DNA from: JBBWZH01 sp035544115 | GTDB lineage: Bacteria; Actinomycetota; Actinomycetes; Mycobacteriales; CADCTP01 | DNA: 64,000 nucleotides | Direction: 5' to 3' | Assembly (NCBI GenBank): GCA_963714145.1 | Contig: OY970235.1 | Coordinates: forward strand, 1,302,001 to 1,366,000 | Shown: piece after piece, positions 23,652 to 33,562 of the stretch | Position numbering within the stretch: position 1 is the stretch's first letter | Layout of the letters: each line of letters opens with the position of its first letter | Made by a program: the position numbers and the translations under genes | Notes under the pieces: generated by a model | Database searches by the model: none | The model's input: the letters and a program-made list of their open reading frames with translations, nothing else | What the model was told of the DNA's origin: nothing

Positions 23652-25252
23652 TGCGGAACCTCCTTTGTGGACGGCTGCCGGAGCAGGTCGGCGGCCCGTT
23701 CGGCGATCATGACGACGGCGGCGTGACAGTTGCCCGACGGCACGGCCGGCATGACGCTCGCGTCCGCTACCCGCAGGCCGTCGACCCCGTGCACGCGCAG
23801 TTGCGGGTCCACCACCGACCGGTCGTCCTGTCCCATCCGGCACGAGCCGGCCTGGTGGTGATAGGTGTCCGCGGTGGCCCGGACGAACCGCTCGAGCTGC
23901 GGGCCGCTCCGCACGTCCGGCCCGGGGGTGAGCTCCTGCTTGGTCACCGCGCTGAACGCGTCCGCACCGAAGATCTCCCGCGCGATCCGGACCCCCTGCG
24001 CGAGCCGCTCGACATCCCACCGGTCGGCCAGGTAGTTCGGGTCGACCAGCGGTGCCGTCCGCGGGTCGGCGTCGGCCAGCCGGACCCATCCGCGCGAGGC
24101 CGGCCGGACGACCCCGGGCAGGATCGAGACGGTGTTCGGGTGCTGCCGGCCGACGATGATGTCGAACGGCACGTGCACGAACGCGATCTGCAGGTCGGGC
24201 GCGACGAGACCGGGCGCGGACCGGGTGAACAGCGCCACCTCGGAGAGGTTCAGCCGGCCCGCGGCGACCGGCTCGGTCAGCTCGGTCATCACCCCGGTGA
24301 GCACGTGGTTGTGGAAGTTCGCGCCGACGCCGGGGAGTGCCGCGGTGACGTCGATGCCGAGGTCGCGCAGATGCTCCGCGGGCCCGATGCCGGACAGCAT
24401 GAGCAGCTTCGGCGACTCGATCGCGCCCGCGCACACGATGACCTCCCGCCGGGCCCGTACCTGCCGCAGTCCGGTGGCGGGGCCCGGTACACCCACCCGG
24501 CGGGCACCGGCCGGCTCGGGCGACTCGGGCTGCTGCAGGTACTCGACCCCGGTGCACCGCCCGCCGGCGATGAGCAGTCGGGTCGCCAGGGCGCTGGTGC
24601 GCAGCGTGATGTTGGGCCTGGCCAGCGCGGGCTCGAGGTAGCTGGCGAGCACGCCCTGGCGCCGACCGTCGGCGATGTCCAGGTGGTGCCAGCCGGCACC
24701 GAACATGCTCGGCCCGTTGAAGTCGTCCACCCGGGGGTAGCCCAGCTCGGCGCACGCGTCGAGGAACCGCTGGGAGGTCGGGTTCGGGTCGTGCCGGGCC
24801 GCGTTCGTGATCAGCTGTGGGCCGTCCGCACCGATGCCCTCGCCGGCGTCCTCCTGGCCCTCCGCCCGCCGGAAGTACGGCAGCACGTCGGCGAACGACC
24901 AGCCGGCCGCGCCCTGGTAGGCCCACGCGTCGAAGTCCGACGGGTGCCCGCGGATGTGCATCATCAGGTAGACGTCGCTGCTGCCGCCGGGTGCCTTGCC
25001 CCGCGGCTCGGCGGTCCGCCGTCCGTCCAGGCCGGGTTGCGGCAGGCTCTGGTACGCCCAGTCGATGGGCGAACCGAGCAGGGTGAACCACAGTGGCGGT
25101 ACGTCGACGGCCTCGGGAATCGCGCTGCCGCCTGCCTCGAGTACCAGGACGGTCGTGTCCTGGTCGGCCGAAAGGCGGTTCGCCAGTACCGAGCCGGCCG
25201 CGCCGCTGCCCACGATCACGTAGTCGTACTCGCCGACGTTGTTGTCTTGCAC
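23648..25252 (-). CDS. GMC-family FAD-dependent oxidoreductase
   Basis: The protein has about 534 residues in the glucose-methanol-choline fold: FAD dinucleotide motif YVIVGSGAAGSVLANRLS at the N-terminus, LEAGG after strand 2, the PGGSSDVYLMMHIRG signature 1 region and CAGAIESPKLLMLSGIGP signature 2. Catalytic His is expected in YHHQAGSCRMG and in SGNCHAAVVMIAERAADLL. It oxidises an alcohol or sugar hydroxyl, passing electrons to O2 or an acceptor. A TTG at 25264 and GTG at 25261 are also in frame; GTG 25252 has GGTGG five bases upstream. It overlaps the NTF2 gene by 4 bases. In this operon a sugar or polyol substrate is plausible. Confidence 0.86.
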   Translation of the reverse strand: MQDNNVGEYDYVIVGSGAAGSVLANRLSADQDTTVLVLEAGGSAIPEAVDVPPLWFTLLGSPIDWAYQSLPQPGLDGRRTAEPRGKAPGGSSDVYLMMHIRGHPSDFDAWAYQGAAGWSFADVLPYFRRAEGQEDAGEGIGADGPQLITNAARHDPNPTSQRFLDACAELGYPRVDDFNGPSMFGAGWHHLDIADGRRQGVLASYLEPALARPNITLRTSALATRLLIAGGRCTGVEYLQQPESPEPAGARRVGVPGPATGLRQVRARREVIVCAGAIESPKLLMLSGIGPAEHLRDLGIDVTAALPGVGANFHNHVLTGVMTELTEPVAAGRLNLSEVALFTRSAPGLVAPDLQIAFVHVPFDIIVGRQHPNTVSILPGVVRPASRGWVRLADADPRTAPLVDPNYLADRWDVERLAQGVRIAREIFGADAFSAVTKQELTPGPDVRSGPQLERFVRATADTYHHQAGSCRMGQDDRSVVDPQLRVHGVDGLRVADASVMPAVPSGNCHAAVVMIAERAADLLRQPSTKEVPQ

Positions 25253-25312
25253 GTTGACCACCAAATCCGAGAGGAGCCGAGGGGACGGTGCGGGTGGCGG
25301 TGTCGCGAATTC

Positions 25313-25750
25313 CTACAGCTTCGCCGAGCCGGGCATCGGGTCGAAGAAGTCGACGCTGTATGTCTCGACCACCGGCTCGCCGTTCTTGAGCCGGATCTCC
25401 CAGGTCTGGTACGCGTCGAAGCCCAGCCAGTGTGACTGCGGCTCCGGCGGCTCCCAGACGCGGGCCTGCCAGTTCACCAGCACCCGGGCCGTCGCGGTGG
25501 TCGGGCCGTGCAATTCGACGTCGACGCTCTTGACCGTGTGCTCCTCGTCGAAGAACTTCCGGATCACCGTGTCGTACCAGCCTTTGAAGCCGGCGTGGCC
25601 GCGCACGGTGGTCTCCGGAAAGCGCATCTCCAGTTCGTCGTCGGTGAGGTAGGGCAGGACGTCGGGGAGTTCGTCGTGCCGGTCCAGCGCGCGGTACCAC
25701 CGCGCGACAGCGTGCCGAATCATTGTCTCGGTGAGCGCGGTCTCGGCCAT
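25313..25750 (-). CDS. NTF2/SnoaL-like protein, first gene of the long operon
   Basis: The 145-residue protein has an N-terminal helix (ALTETMIRHAVARWYRALDRHDE), TTVRGHAGFKGWYDTVIRKFF and long strands (TARVLVNWQARVW, TWEIRLKNGEPVVETYSVDFF), all fitting the NTF2/SnoaL fold. ATG 25750 is preceded by AAAGG at a 5-base spacing. It opens the minus-strand operon that runs to 13533. The gap to the GMC gene is 48-60 bases, the largest inside the operon. Its leader contains a 14-bp perfect hairpin (25791-25824). Function unknown. Confidence 0.8.
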   Translation of the reverse strand: MAETALTETMIRHAVARWYRALDRHDELPDVLPYLTDDELEMRFPETTVRGHAGFKGWYDTVIRKFFDEEHTVKSVDVELHGPTTATARVLVNWQARVWEPPEPQSHWLGFDAYQTWEIRLKNGEPVVETYSVDFFDPMPGSAKL

Positions 25751-25790
25751 GACTGCCTTTCTGGTGACAAGGAATGCGGGCGGCGATGGT

Positions 25791-25824
25791 GCCGGTGGGA
25801 ATCGGGGCCGCGATTCCCACCGGC
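25791..25824. promoter_or_regulatory. Perfect 14-bp inverted repeat in the leader of the long operon
   Basis: GCCGGTGGGAATCG at 25791-25804 is exactly complementary to 25811-25824, with a 6-base loop. It begins 41 bases before the SnoaL-like start codon on the minus strand, in the 263-base gap after mak. It may be the terminator of the upstream glgE-treS-mak unit, an operator, or a stabilising 5' hairpin. No T-tract follows. Confidence 0.6.
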
Positions 25825-25870
25825 TACCATCCGGCGGCGGTCGGCGCATCGTGTGTCGCGCTTTCCGGCC

Positions 25871-25893
25871 GCCGAATCAATTCAGCCGAATCA
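25871..25893. repeat. Direct repeat GCCGAATCA x2, 14-base period
   Basis: GCCGAATCA occurs at 25871-25879 and 25885-25893, upstream of the hairpin in the promoter region of the long minus-strand operon. Spaced direct repeats of this kind can bind response regulators. That use is inference. Confidence 0.4.
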
Positions 25894-26013
25894 GCGCCGG
25901 CAGGACAAGGCGAGCTTCGCGCGTACGCTGCTCACCGTCACGTCGGCGTCCTTTCCGCGGCGGGCCGGACCGATTGCGTGCAGTCGCCAGAATTCGGTTG
26001 ACGGCGGGAGTTA

Positions 26014-27587
26014 TCAACGGTCGGTGACCGGCGACCGCCCGGTCACCGTGGCCGGGGCCGCGGCCGCGGCGCGGGCCAGCCGGGCCAGCGCGGTGAGCGG
26101 GATGGGCAGCCAGGCCGGCCGGTTGCGCGCCTCGTACACGGCCTCGTAGACGGCCTTGTGCGCCTCGTACGCGCGCAGCAGAGCGGGCTCGTCCCGAGGG
26201 TCCCGGCCGCTGCCCCGGGCGTATCCGGCGCAGAAGGCGGCCTGGTTGCGGATCACCCACGCACCCGCCTGGCGCGCGCGCCCGCGCTGCGGGGGGCAGC
26301 CGGCGACCGGCTGGTCGGCGGACAGGTGCCCCGCGGCGTAGTCGATCGAGCGCAGCATGCCCGCGACGTCACGCAGCGGCGAATCCAGCGCGATGCGCTC
26401 GGCCAGCGGGCTGGCCGGCTCGCCCTCGAAGTCGAGCACCACCCAGCGCTGCCCGGTGCGGACGACCTGGCCGAGGTGGTAGTCGCCGTGCACCCGCTGG
26501 ACCCGCATCCCGGCGCCACCGGCCTGCAGGTCGTCGTAGATCCGGTGCAGCGCGGCGGCGTGCTCGGCGAGTTGTGGCACCGCCTCGACGGCGCGCGCCA
26601 GCCGGCGCCGCATGCCGGCCGCGATCCGGGCCAGGTCGGCCCCGGTCAGCACGCCGGTCGGCAACGCCCGGGCCAGGTCGGCGTGCATCCGGGCGGTGGC
26701 CACGCCCAGCCGGCCGGCCTCGGCCGCGAAGTCGTTGCCGGCGTCGCCGGGCGGCAGGTCGGAATGCCGCGTGGCGGCTGGGTGCCGGCGCCGGAGGCTG
26801 GTCGTGGCCAGTTGCCAGCCGTCGGTGGCGGGCCGGAGGTACTCCTGCAGCATCGCGAGCGAGCCACCGACCCACCCGTCCGGCTCCGCGCGCCACCGCG
26901 CCGATACGTGCCCGAGCAGCCTGGCCACATGCTGGTGGGCGCCGGCCCGGGCCAGCGCTTGATGCACCTCGATGTCGGGGTTCGTACCTGCCAGCAGGCG
27001 CCGGAAGACCTTGAGGATCACCTCGTCGCCGAACACCAGCGACGTGTTGCTCTGCTCCGCGGTCAGGACCCGGCTCGGTGCCGGGCCGTGCCGCCGGTCC
27101 GGCCGGCGTCGCCGGCCGGCCGGGCCGGGAGCCGGCTCGCCGCCGGCGGCGGGCGGCGGGGGAGACGGCGCGTGGTGGAAGGCCACCTCGCCGCGCCGCG
27201 CGGCGGAGGCGATGTGTCGCAGCCACGCGCCGGTGACCTCGTCGTCGTGCAGCGCGTCGTACCACCAACTCACGCGGTCCGTCCGGGCGTCGACGAGCTC
27301 CCCGAGCAGCGCGTGCGCCAGGTGTCCGACCGGCGCGGGTCGCTCGACCAGTGGCAGCTGGTAGGTCTCGGTGTCGCCGGCCGGGTAGTGCACGTGCGCC
27401 AGGAACACGCTGCTCCGGTAGGGCCATGTCGTCAGGTCGCCCAACCGCTCGAGCCGGCCGACGGAGTGTTCCCGGCCCTTGCCGGCGAACCAGCGCTGCC
27501 CGGGCAGCCAGCCGGCCAGCAGGTCGGCCAGCTGCGCCGGGACGTGCGGCTCGGCGGCCCGGACCGGCGGGTCGCCGTCGCCGGCCA

Positions 27588-27588
<1 letters not shown>
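26014..27588 (-). CDS. mak: Maltokinase (Mak/Pep2)
   Basis: The 524-residue protein belongs to the actinobacterial maltokinase family, which phosphorylates maltose to maltose-1-phosphate for GlgE. The N-terminal cap contains LAGWLPGQRWFAGKGREHSVGRLERLGDL. The kinase-like core has TAEQSNTSLVFGDEVILKVFRRL (lysine of the nucleotide pocket), the catalytic loop VQRVHGDYHLGQVV and metal-binding LDFEGEPA. A Pro/Arg-rich insert around 165-195 (SPPPPAAGG and following) is longer than in mycobacterial Mak. ATG 27588 shares one base with the treS stop (TGATG). treS-mak coupling is the normal arrangement. A 263-base gap separates it from the next operon. Confidence 0.93.
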
Positions 27589-29294
<1,706 letters not shown>

Positions 29295-29312
29295 CGACCG
29301 AATTCCGCCCGA

Positions 29313-31286
29313 TCAGCCATGCCGCACCCGGAATATGTGCGCTGGCTCGGTGTGCGGGTCGAGCCGGACGTAGTTGTGCTGGCCCCAGTCGTAGCTGGCT
29401 CCGGTCAACTCGTCGTCCACCCCGAACCGGTCCTGCCAGTCGAGGCCGAGCGCGGGCATATCGAGGGAGGTGGTGCCTTCCTGGGCGGTGTGCGGGTCGA
29501 GCGAGACGACGACCAGCACGGTATCCCCGGTCGCTTCGTCGCGTTTCGAGAAGGACATGATCGCGTCATTGTCGACCTGATGAAAGCGGAGGTTGCGAAG
29601 TTGTTGCAGCGCCGGATGCCGGCGGCGGATCGCGTTCAGCCGGGCCAGGTACGGGGCCAGGCTGCGGCCCTCCCGCAGCGCGCCTTCGTAGTCCCGCGGC
29701 CGGAGTTGGTACTTCTCCGAGTCCAGGTACTCCTCGCTGCCGTCGCGGACCGGCTGGTGCTCGTACAGCTCGTAGCCGGAGTAGACGCCCCACGACGGTG
29801 AGAGCAGCGCGGCCAGCACGGCCCGGATCTTGAACATGGGCGGGCCGCCGTGCTGCAGGCTGGCGTGCAGGATGTCCGGGGTGTTGACGAAGAAGTTGGG
29901 CCGCATGTAGTCGGCCGCGCCGACCAGTTCGCGGCCGTACTCCTCCAGTTCCCACTTCGCGGTGCGCCAGGTGAAGTACGTGTAGGACTGGGTGAAGCCG
30001 ATCTGGGCCAGGGTGTGCATCATCGCCGGGCGGGTGAACGCCTCGGCCAGGAACAGCACGTCCGGGTCGGTCTTCTTGACCTCCCAGATCAGCCACTGCC
30101 AGAAGTTCAGCGGCTTGGTGTGCGGGTTGTCCACCCGGAAGATCCGCACCCCGCGCCCGGTCCAGACCCGCACGATCCGCAGCACCTCGGCGTACAGGCC
30201 CTTCGGGTCGTTGTCGAAGTTCAGCGGGTAGATGTCCTGGTACTTCTTCGGCGGGTTCTCCGCGTACGCGATCGACCCGTCCGCCCGGGTGGTGAACCAC
30301 TCCGGATGACTGCCCACCCACGGATGATCCGGCGCGCACTGCAACGCCAGATCCAGCGCGACCTCCATGCCGAGCTCACGGGTGGCCCGGACGAACTCGG
30401 TGAAGTCGTCCTCGTCACCCAGCTCCGGGTGGATCGCGTCGTGCCCGCCCTCGGCCGACCCGATCGCCCACGGCGAGCCCGGATCGTTCGGCCCGGCCAG
30501 CAGGGTGTTGTTCGGGCCCTTGCGGTTGACCCGGCCGATCGGATGCACCGGCGGCAGGTACACCACGTCGAAACCCAGCTCCGCCAGCTGCGGCAGCCGT
30601 TTGCTGGCATCGGCCAACGTGCCGTGCCGCGGCGGCCGCCCGTCGGAGTACACCTCCGCCCCCTCCGACCGGGGGAACAGCTCGTACCAGGCACTGAACA
30701 ACGCCCGCGGCCGGTCCACCCACACCGTGTACCGCGGCGACCGGGTCAGCAGCTCACGCACCGGGTACTCGTACAGCAGGTCGCGGACGCGGGGACGCAG
30801 CACCGGGTCCACCCGGCGGAACAGGTCAAGCGACTCGTCCCGCAACGCCGCGGCGGCGATCCCGAGTAGGGCGTTGCCGTCCGGTGGCACGTCCGCCGCG
30901 GCGCGCAGCAGCAGCCGGGCACCATCCTCCAGATCGTTCGCCAGCTCCGGCGCGGTCTGCCCGGCCTCGATCTTCACCTGGATGTTCCGCAGCCAGGTGC
31001 CGACCGGATCACCCCAGGCCTCGATCGTGAACGTCCACCGGCCCTGGCTGGTCGGCGACACGACCGCATGCCAGCGGTCGGTGCCCGGAGTGCCGGGCAC
31101 CATGCGAATCGGCGGCTGCCGCCGGCCCTCCGGGTCTACCCAGGCAACGGTCGCCCCGACCAGATCGTGGCCCTCGCGGATAACCACGGCCGAGACCGGA
31201 ATTTCTTCGTAGACGACCGCCCGGGCCGGATAACAGCCGTCGCGCATCGTGGGCGATACCGCGGTAATTCCCAAACGTCCAGCCAT
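29313..31286 (-). CDS. glgE: Alpha-1,4-glucan:maltose-1-phosphate maltosyltransferase GlgE
   Basis: The 657-residue protein matches GlgE in length and order: an N-terminal beta-sandwich (1-110), a helical insert (110-185) and the GH13_3 barrel. The nucleophile is Asp386 in RIFRVDNPHTKP and the acid/base is Glu415 in LAEAFTRP; KGPNNTLLAG and YPLNFDNDP are family signatures. It transfers maltosyl units from maltose-1-phosphate to the non-reducing end of alpha-glucans in the cytoplasm. It is the first gene of glgE-treS-mak. No glgB (branching enzyme) is in the window. Start ATG 31286 encodes MAGRLGITAVSP, the usual GlgE N-terminus. Confidence 0.95.
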   Translation of the reverse strand: MAGRLGITAVSPTMRDGCYPARAVVYEEIPVSAVVIREGHDLVGATVAWVDPEGRRQPPIRMVPGTPGTDRWHAVVSPTSQGRWTFTIEAWGDPVGTWLRNIQVKIEAGQTAPELANDLEDGARLLLRAAADVPPDGNALLGIAAAALRDESLDLFRRVDPVLRPRVRDLLYEYPVRELLTRSPRYTVWVDRPRALFSAWYELFPRSEGAEVYSDGRPPRHGTLADASKRLPQLAELGFDVVYLPPVHPIGRVNRKGPNNTLLAGPNDPGSPWAIGSAEGGHDAIHPELGDEDDFTEFVRATRELGMEVALDLALQCAPDHPWVGSHPEWFTTRADGSIAYAENPPKKYQDIYPLNFDNDPKGLYAEVLRIVRVWTGRGVRIFRVDNPHTKPLNFWQWLIWEVKKTDPDVLFLAEAFTRPAMMHTLAQIGFTQSYTYFTWRTAKWELEEYGRELVGAADYMRPNFFVNTPDILHASLQHGGPPMFKIRAVLAALLSPSWGVYSGYELYEHQPVRDGSEEYLDSEKYQLRPRDYEGALREGRSLAPYLARLNAIRRRHPALQQLRNLRFHQVDNDAIMSFSKRDEATGDTVLVVVSLDPHTAQEGTTSLDMPALGLDWQDRFGVDDELTGASYDWGQHNYVRLDPHTEPAHIFRVRHG

Positions 31287-31595
31287 ATCGCCAGCGTACT
31301 GTCGCTATCCGGTAGTGGCGGAAAGCGGAAGTGATTACGTTAATCGCACATTACAGCTGCCCGAGCGGGCAACCAATGGTCCGCTGCGCGCGCCCGGCGG
31401 CCCGCCCGGCGGCCCGGCCCGCCGGGGCCGGCGGCAGCACATCCCGCGGGCCCGGCCCGGCTCGCCGGGGTACTGCCGACGTCCGCACACCCGCCCGCGG
31501 TCCGGACCGCCTCAACCTGGCTCCCAGAGTTTCCCCACAGCGATGTACGAGAATTGCGCAGTGATTTGTGCTGCGGCGAGAGCGGAGACGGGTTG
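31287..31595. other. Divergent promoter region between glgE and response regulator 3
   Basis: These 309 bases hold no gene. A small dyad GATTA-CGT-TAATC lies at 31333-31345, the most AT-rich spot, about 50 bases upstream of glgE, and could be a regulator site. GGAGA lies about 8 bases before the regulator start at 31596. Long C/G runs at 31390-31450 have no clear structure. The shared region makes control of glgE-treS-mak by the adjacent regulator a reasonable guess. Confidence 0.45.
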
Positions 31596-32297
31596 ATGGG
31601 TATCAGCGTCCTGCTCTGCGACGACCATCCGGTCTGGCGGGCCGGGCTCCGCGCGGTCCTGGAGCAGGAGGGGGACGTCACGGTCGTCGCCGACGTCGGG
31701 GACGGGCACGCCGCGATCCGAATGGCCCTGGAGGTCCGCCCGGATGTCGTCGTGGTCGACAACGACCTGCCCGGGCTCGCCGCGGTCGAGGTCATCCGCC
31801 AGGTCGCCGGCCCGCACGTGGCCGCGCCACTGCCGGTGCTGCTCATCGCCGCCCGCGCCAGCGCGGACGTGCTGGCTGCCCTGCAGGCGGGAGCGCAGGG
31901 CTACATGCCGAAGAACGTGCCCGGCTCGGCGCTCATCGAGGCGGTCCGGACGCTGGCCGCCGGCGGGGTGGTGCTCGCGCCGGAAGCCCTGCCGCAGGTG
32001 TTCCACCACTTCGCCGGTTGCACGCACCGGCCTGACGTGGCCCCGGGCAACCCGGCCGTCCTGGCCGGGCTCAGCCCCCGCGAACGCGGTGTCCTCCGGC
32101 TGGTCGCCCGGGGTCTGACCAATGCCGGCATCGCCGCCGCGCTGGGCCTCAGTCCAGCCACGGTGAAGTCACACGTCTCGCACATCCTCCGGAAGCTGGG
32201 CCTGCAGGACCGGACCCAGGCGGTGGTCATCGCGTACGAGTCCGGCTTCGTCCAGCCGCACGGGTCGGCGCTGGACGAGACGAGCCAGGCGGGCTGA
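31596..32297 (+). CDS. LuxR/NarL-type response regulator (paralogue 3)
   Basis: The 233-residue protein has a receiver domain with a complete acid pair (CDDHPVW), Asp55 in VVVVDNDLPG and Lys in GYMPKNV. The strand-4 Thr/Ser is Ala (LLIAARA). The LuxR domain spans about 160-225 (LSPRERGVLRLVARGLTNAGIAAALGLS then VKSHVSHILRKL). It is more similar to the copy at 4451 than to that at 9526: both share FHHFAGCTH/LDHFADCTH in the linker and YESGFV near the end. ATG 31596 has GGAGA at 8 bases; TTG 31593 is an alternative. It is divergent from glgE, so it may control the alpha-glucan genes. No kinase is adjacent. Confidence 0.87.
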   Translation: MGISVLLCDDHPVWRAGLRAVLEQEGDVTVVADVGDGHAAIRMALEVRPDVVVVDNDLPGLAAVEVIRQVAGPHVAAPLPVLLIAARASADVLAALQAGAQGYMPKNVPGSALIEAVRTLAAGGVVLAPEALPQVFHHFAGCTHRPDVAPGNPAVLAGLSPRERGVLRLVARGLTNAGIAAALGLSPATVKSHVSHILRKLGLQDRTQAVVIAYESGFVQPHGSALDETSQAG

Positions 32298-32311
32298 GCG
32301 CCGGGCCCGAC

Positions 32312-32362
32312 GCCGACGGTGGCCGGTCTCCGGCGCGTGGCCGGGGGCCGGCCACCGTCGGC
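32312..32362. terminator. Bidirectional terminator hairpin, 15-bp perfect stem
   Basis: GCCGACGGTGGCCGG at 32312-32326 is exactly complementary to 32348-32362, with a 21-base loop. It lies between the convergent stops of response regulator 3 (32297) and the NTF2-like gene (32378). Confidence 0.75.
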
Positions 32363-32377
32363 CGATCGCCCTGGGGC

Positions 32378-32743
32378 TCAGACGAACGCGACGGTCTGCC
32401 GCCACAGCAGCCCGTCGCGGAACACCATCGTCCCGATGGCGGTCAGCTGCTCGCCGTCGACGTGCTCGATCGCCTCGTAGACGAGGAAGTCCGGTCCGGT
32501 GGCGGTCACCCAACCGTCCTCGATCACCGGCTTGCTGGACGTCCACTCCAGCAGCGTGTCGCGGATCTCGTCGCGCCCGTGCGCGACCTTGTCGAATCGC
32601 AGGAGCACGGCGTCCTCGTGGTAGCGGTTGGCGAGGCCGGCGCCGTCCCGCGCCCGGAGCAGCTCGACCTGCTTCTCCAGCCAGCTCACCAGTCCGGTGT
32701 TCTCCGCGGGGACGACCTTGGACGGAGCGCTTCCAGTAGCCAT
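32378..32743 (-). CDS. NTF2/SnoaL-like protein
   Basis: The 121-residue protein contains an N-terminal helix (LVSWLEKQVELLRARDGAGLANRYHEDAVLLRF) and a HGRDEIRDTLLEW turn, with a final strand MVFRDGLLWRQTVAFV. It closely resembles the protein at 41959 (shared LRFD/VRFD, G-R-x-E-L/I-R and ending L-R-D-G-K/L-W-R-Q-T). The two are paralogues placed near the two redox operons. Function unknown; the family includes isomerases and ketosteroid-like enzymes. It is 122 bases after the HbpS-like gene on the same strand. Confidence 0.8.
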   Translation of the reverse strand: MATGSAPSKVVPAENTGLVSWLEKQVELLRARDGAGLANRYHEDAVLLRFDKVAHGRDEIRDTLLEWTSSKPVIEDGWVTATGPDFLVYEAIEHVDGEQLTAIGTMVFRDGLLWRQTVAFV

Positions 32744-32865
32744 TTCGGTCCTCTCGATGTCGCTGAATGCGTGCTGTCCTGCCCATCGCCCCGGGTCGGC
32801 CGGGGCCGCTGCTGTGTGCTGCCAGCCGCCTCCTCCCGGCCGGCGGTCGCCGCGTCCGCCCCGGC

Positions 32866-33288
32866 TCAGCCGACCGCTGCGAACGCCGCGGCGCCGGCCT
32901 CGGCGATCGACACGTCCTCCTCGGCGGTCCGCCCGCCGGCCACGCCGACCGCCCCGGCGATGGCGCCGCCGGCCAGCAGCGGCACACCGCCCGGGAAGGC
33001 GGCCACGTTCGGCTGGTTGGCCATGCCGGCGAGCAGCGCCGGGTCGGCCGCGGCGAACGTCGCGAACTCGGCGGTCGGCACGCCGAGACCGGCCGCGGCG
33101 ACGGCCTTGTTGGTCGCGACCGTCGCCGTCAGGAACGACGCGCCGTCCAGCCGCAGCAGCGCGACCGGGCTGCCGCCGGCGTCGACGACCGAGATGCAGG
33201 CCGCGGTTCCCAACGCGGCGGCCCGCCGCCGGCTCGCGTCGACAATTCCACCCGCGGCGTCTGCGGAAAGCGCCGGGACATTGCTCAT
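32866..33288 (-). CDS. HbpS/GlcG-like heme-binding family protein (DUF336)
   Basis: The 140-residue protein fits the GlcG/HbpS family. An N-terminal helix (AAGGIVDASRRRAAALG) is followed by ISVVDAGGSPVALLRLDGASFLT, ATNKAVAAAGLGVPTAEF and the Gly-rich end GGVPLLAGGAIAGAVGVAGG. Members bind heme or sense redox state, or accompany glycolate and other oxidases. GGAGGGG lies before ATG 33288. No adjacent SenS/SenR-type system is present. It has its own 274-base upstream region. Confidence 0.82.
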   Translation of the reverse strand: MSNVPALSADAAGGIVDASRRRAAALGTAACISVVDAGGSPVALLRLDGASFLTATVATNKAVAAAGLGVPTAEFATFAAADPALLAGMANQPNVAAFPGGVPLLAGGAIAGAVGVAGGRTAEEDVSIAEAGAAAFAAVG

Positions 33289-33562
33289 CAAACCCCTCCG
33301 GGAGCTTGTGGGAAGGTAGCCGACTCGGCCAGGAAATTCCGACCGCAGTTGCCTCGGAATGTCTTCAGAATACCGACCCGGGCCGCTGCGGCGATGCCTG
33401 GAACGCTTCTCGGACCATTTCTCGTCAACTGCACGGACAATGCGCGACGGTCGCGAGAATGGGGTATTGAAACCGCACCGACATGCCAAGGAATATGCGA
33501 GCGGCGACCGGGGGGTTGCGCTGCGGCGGCGCGTCGAGAGGCGGCCGGCCGGCTCCCGGAGT

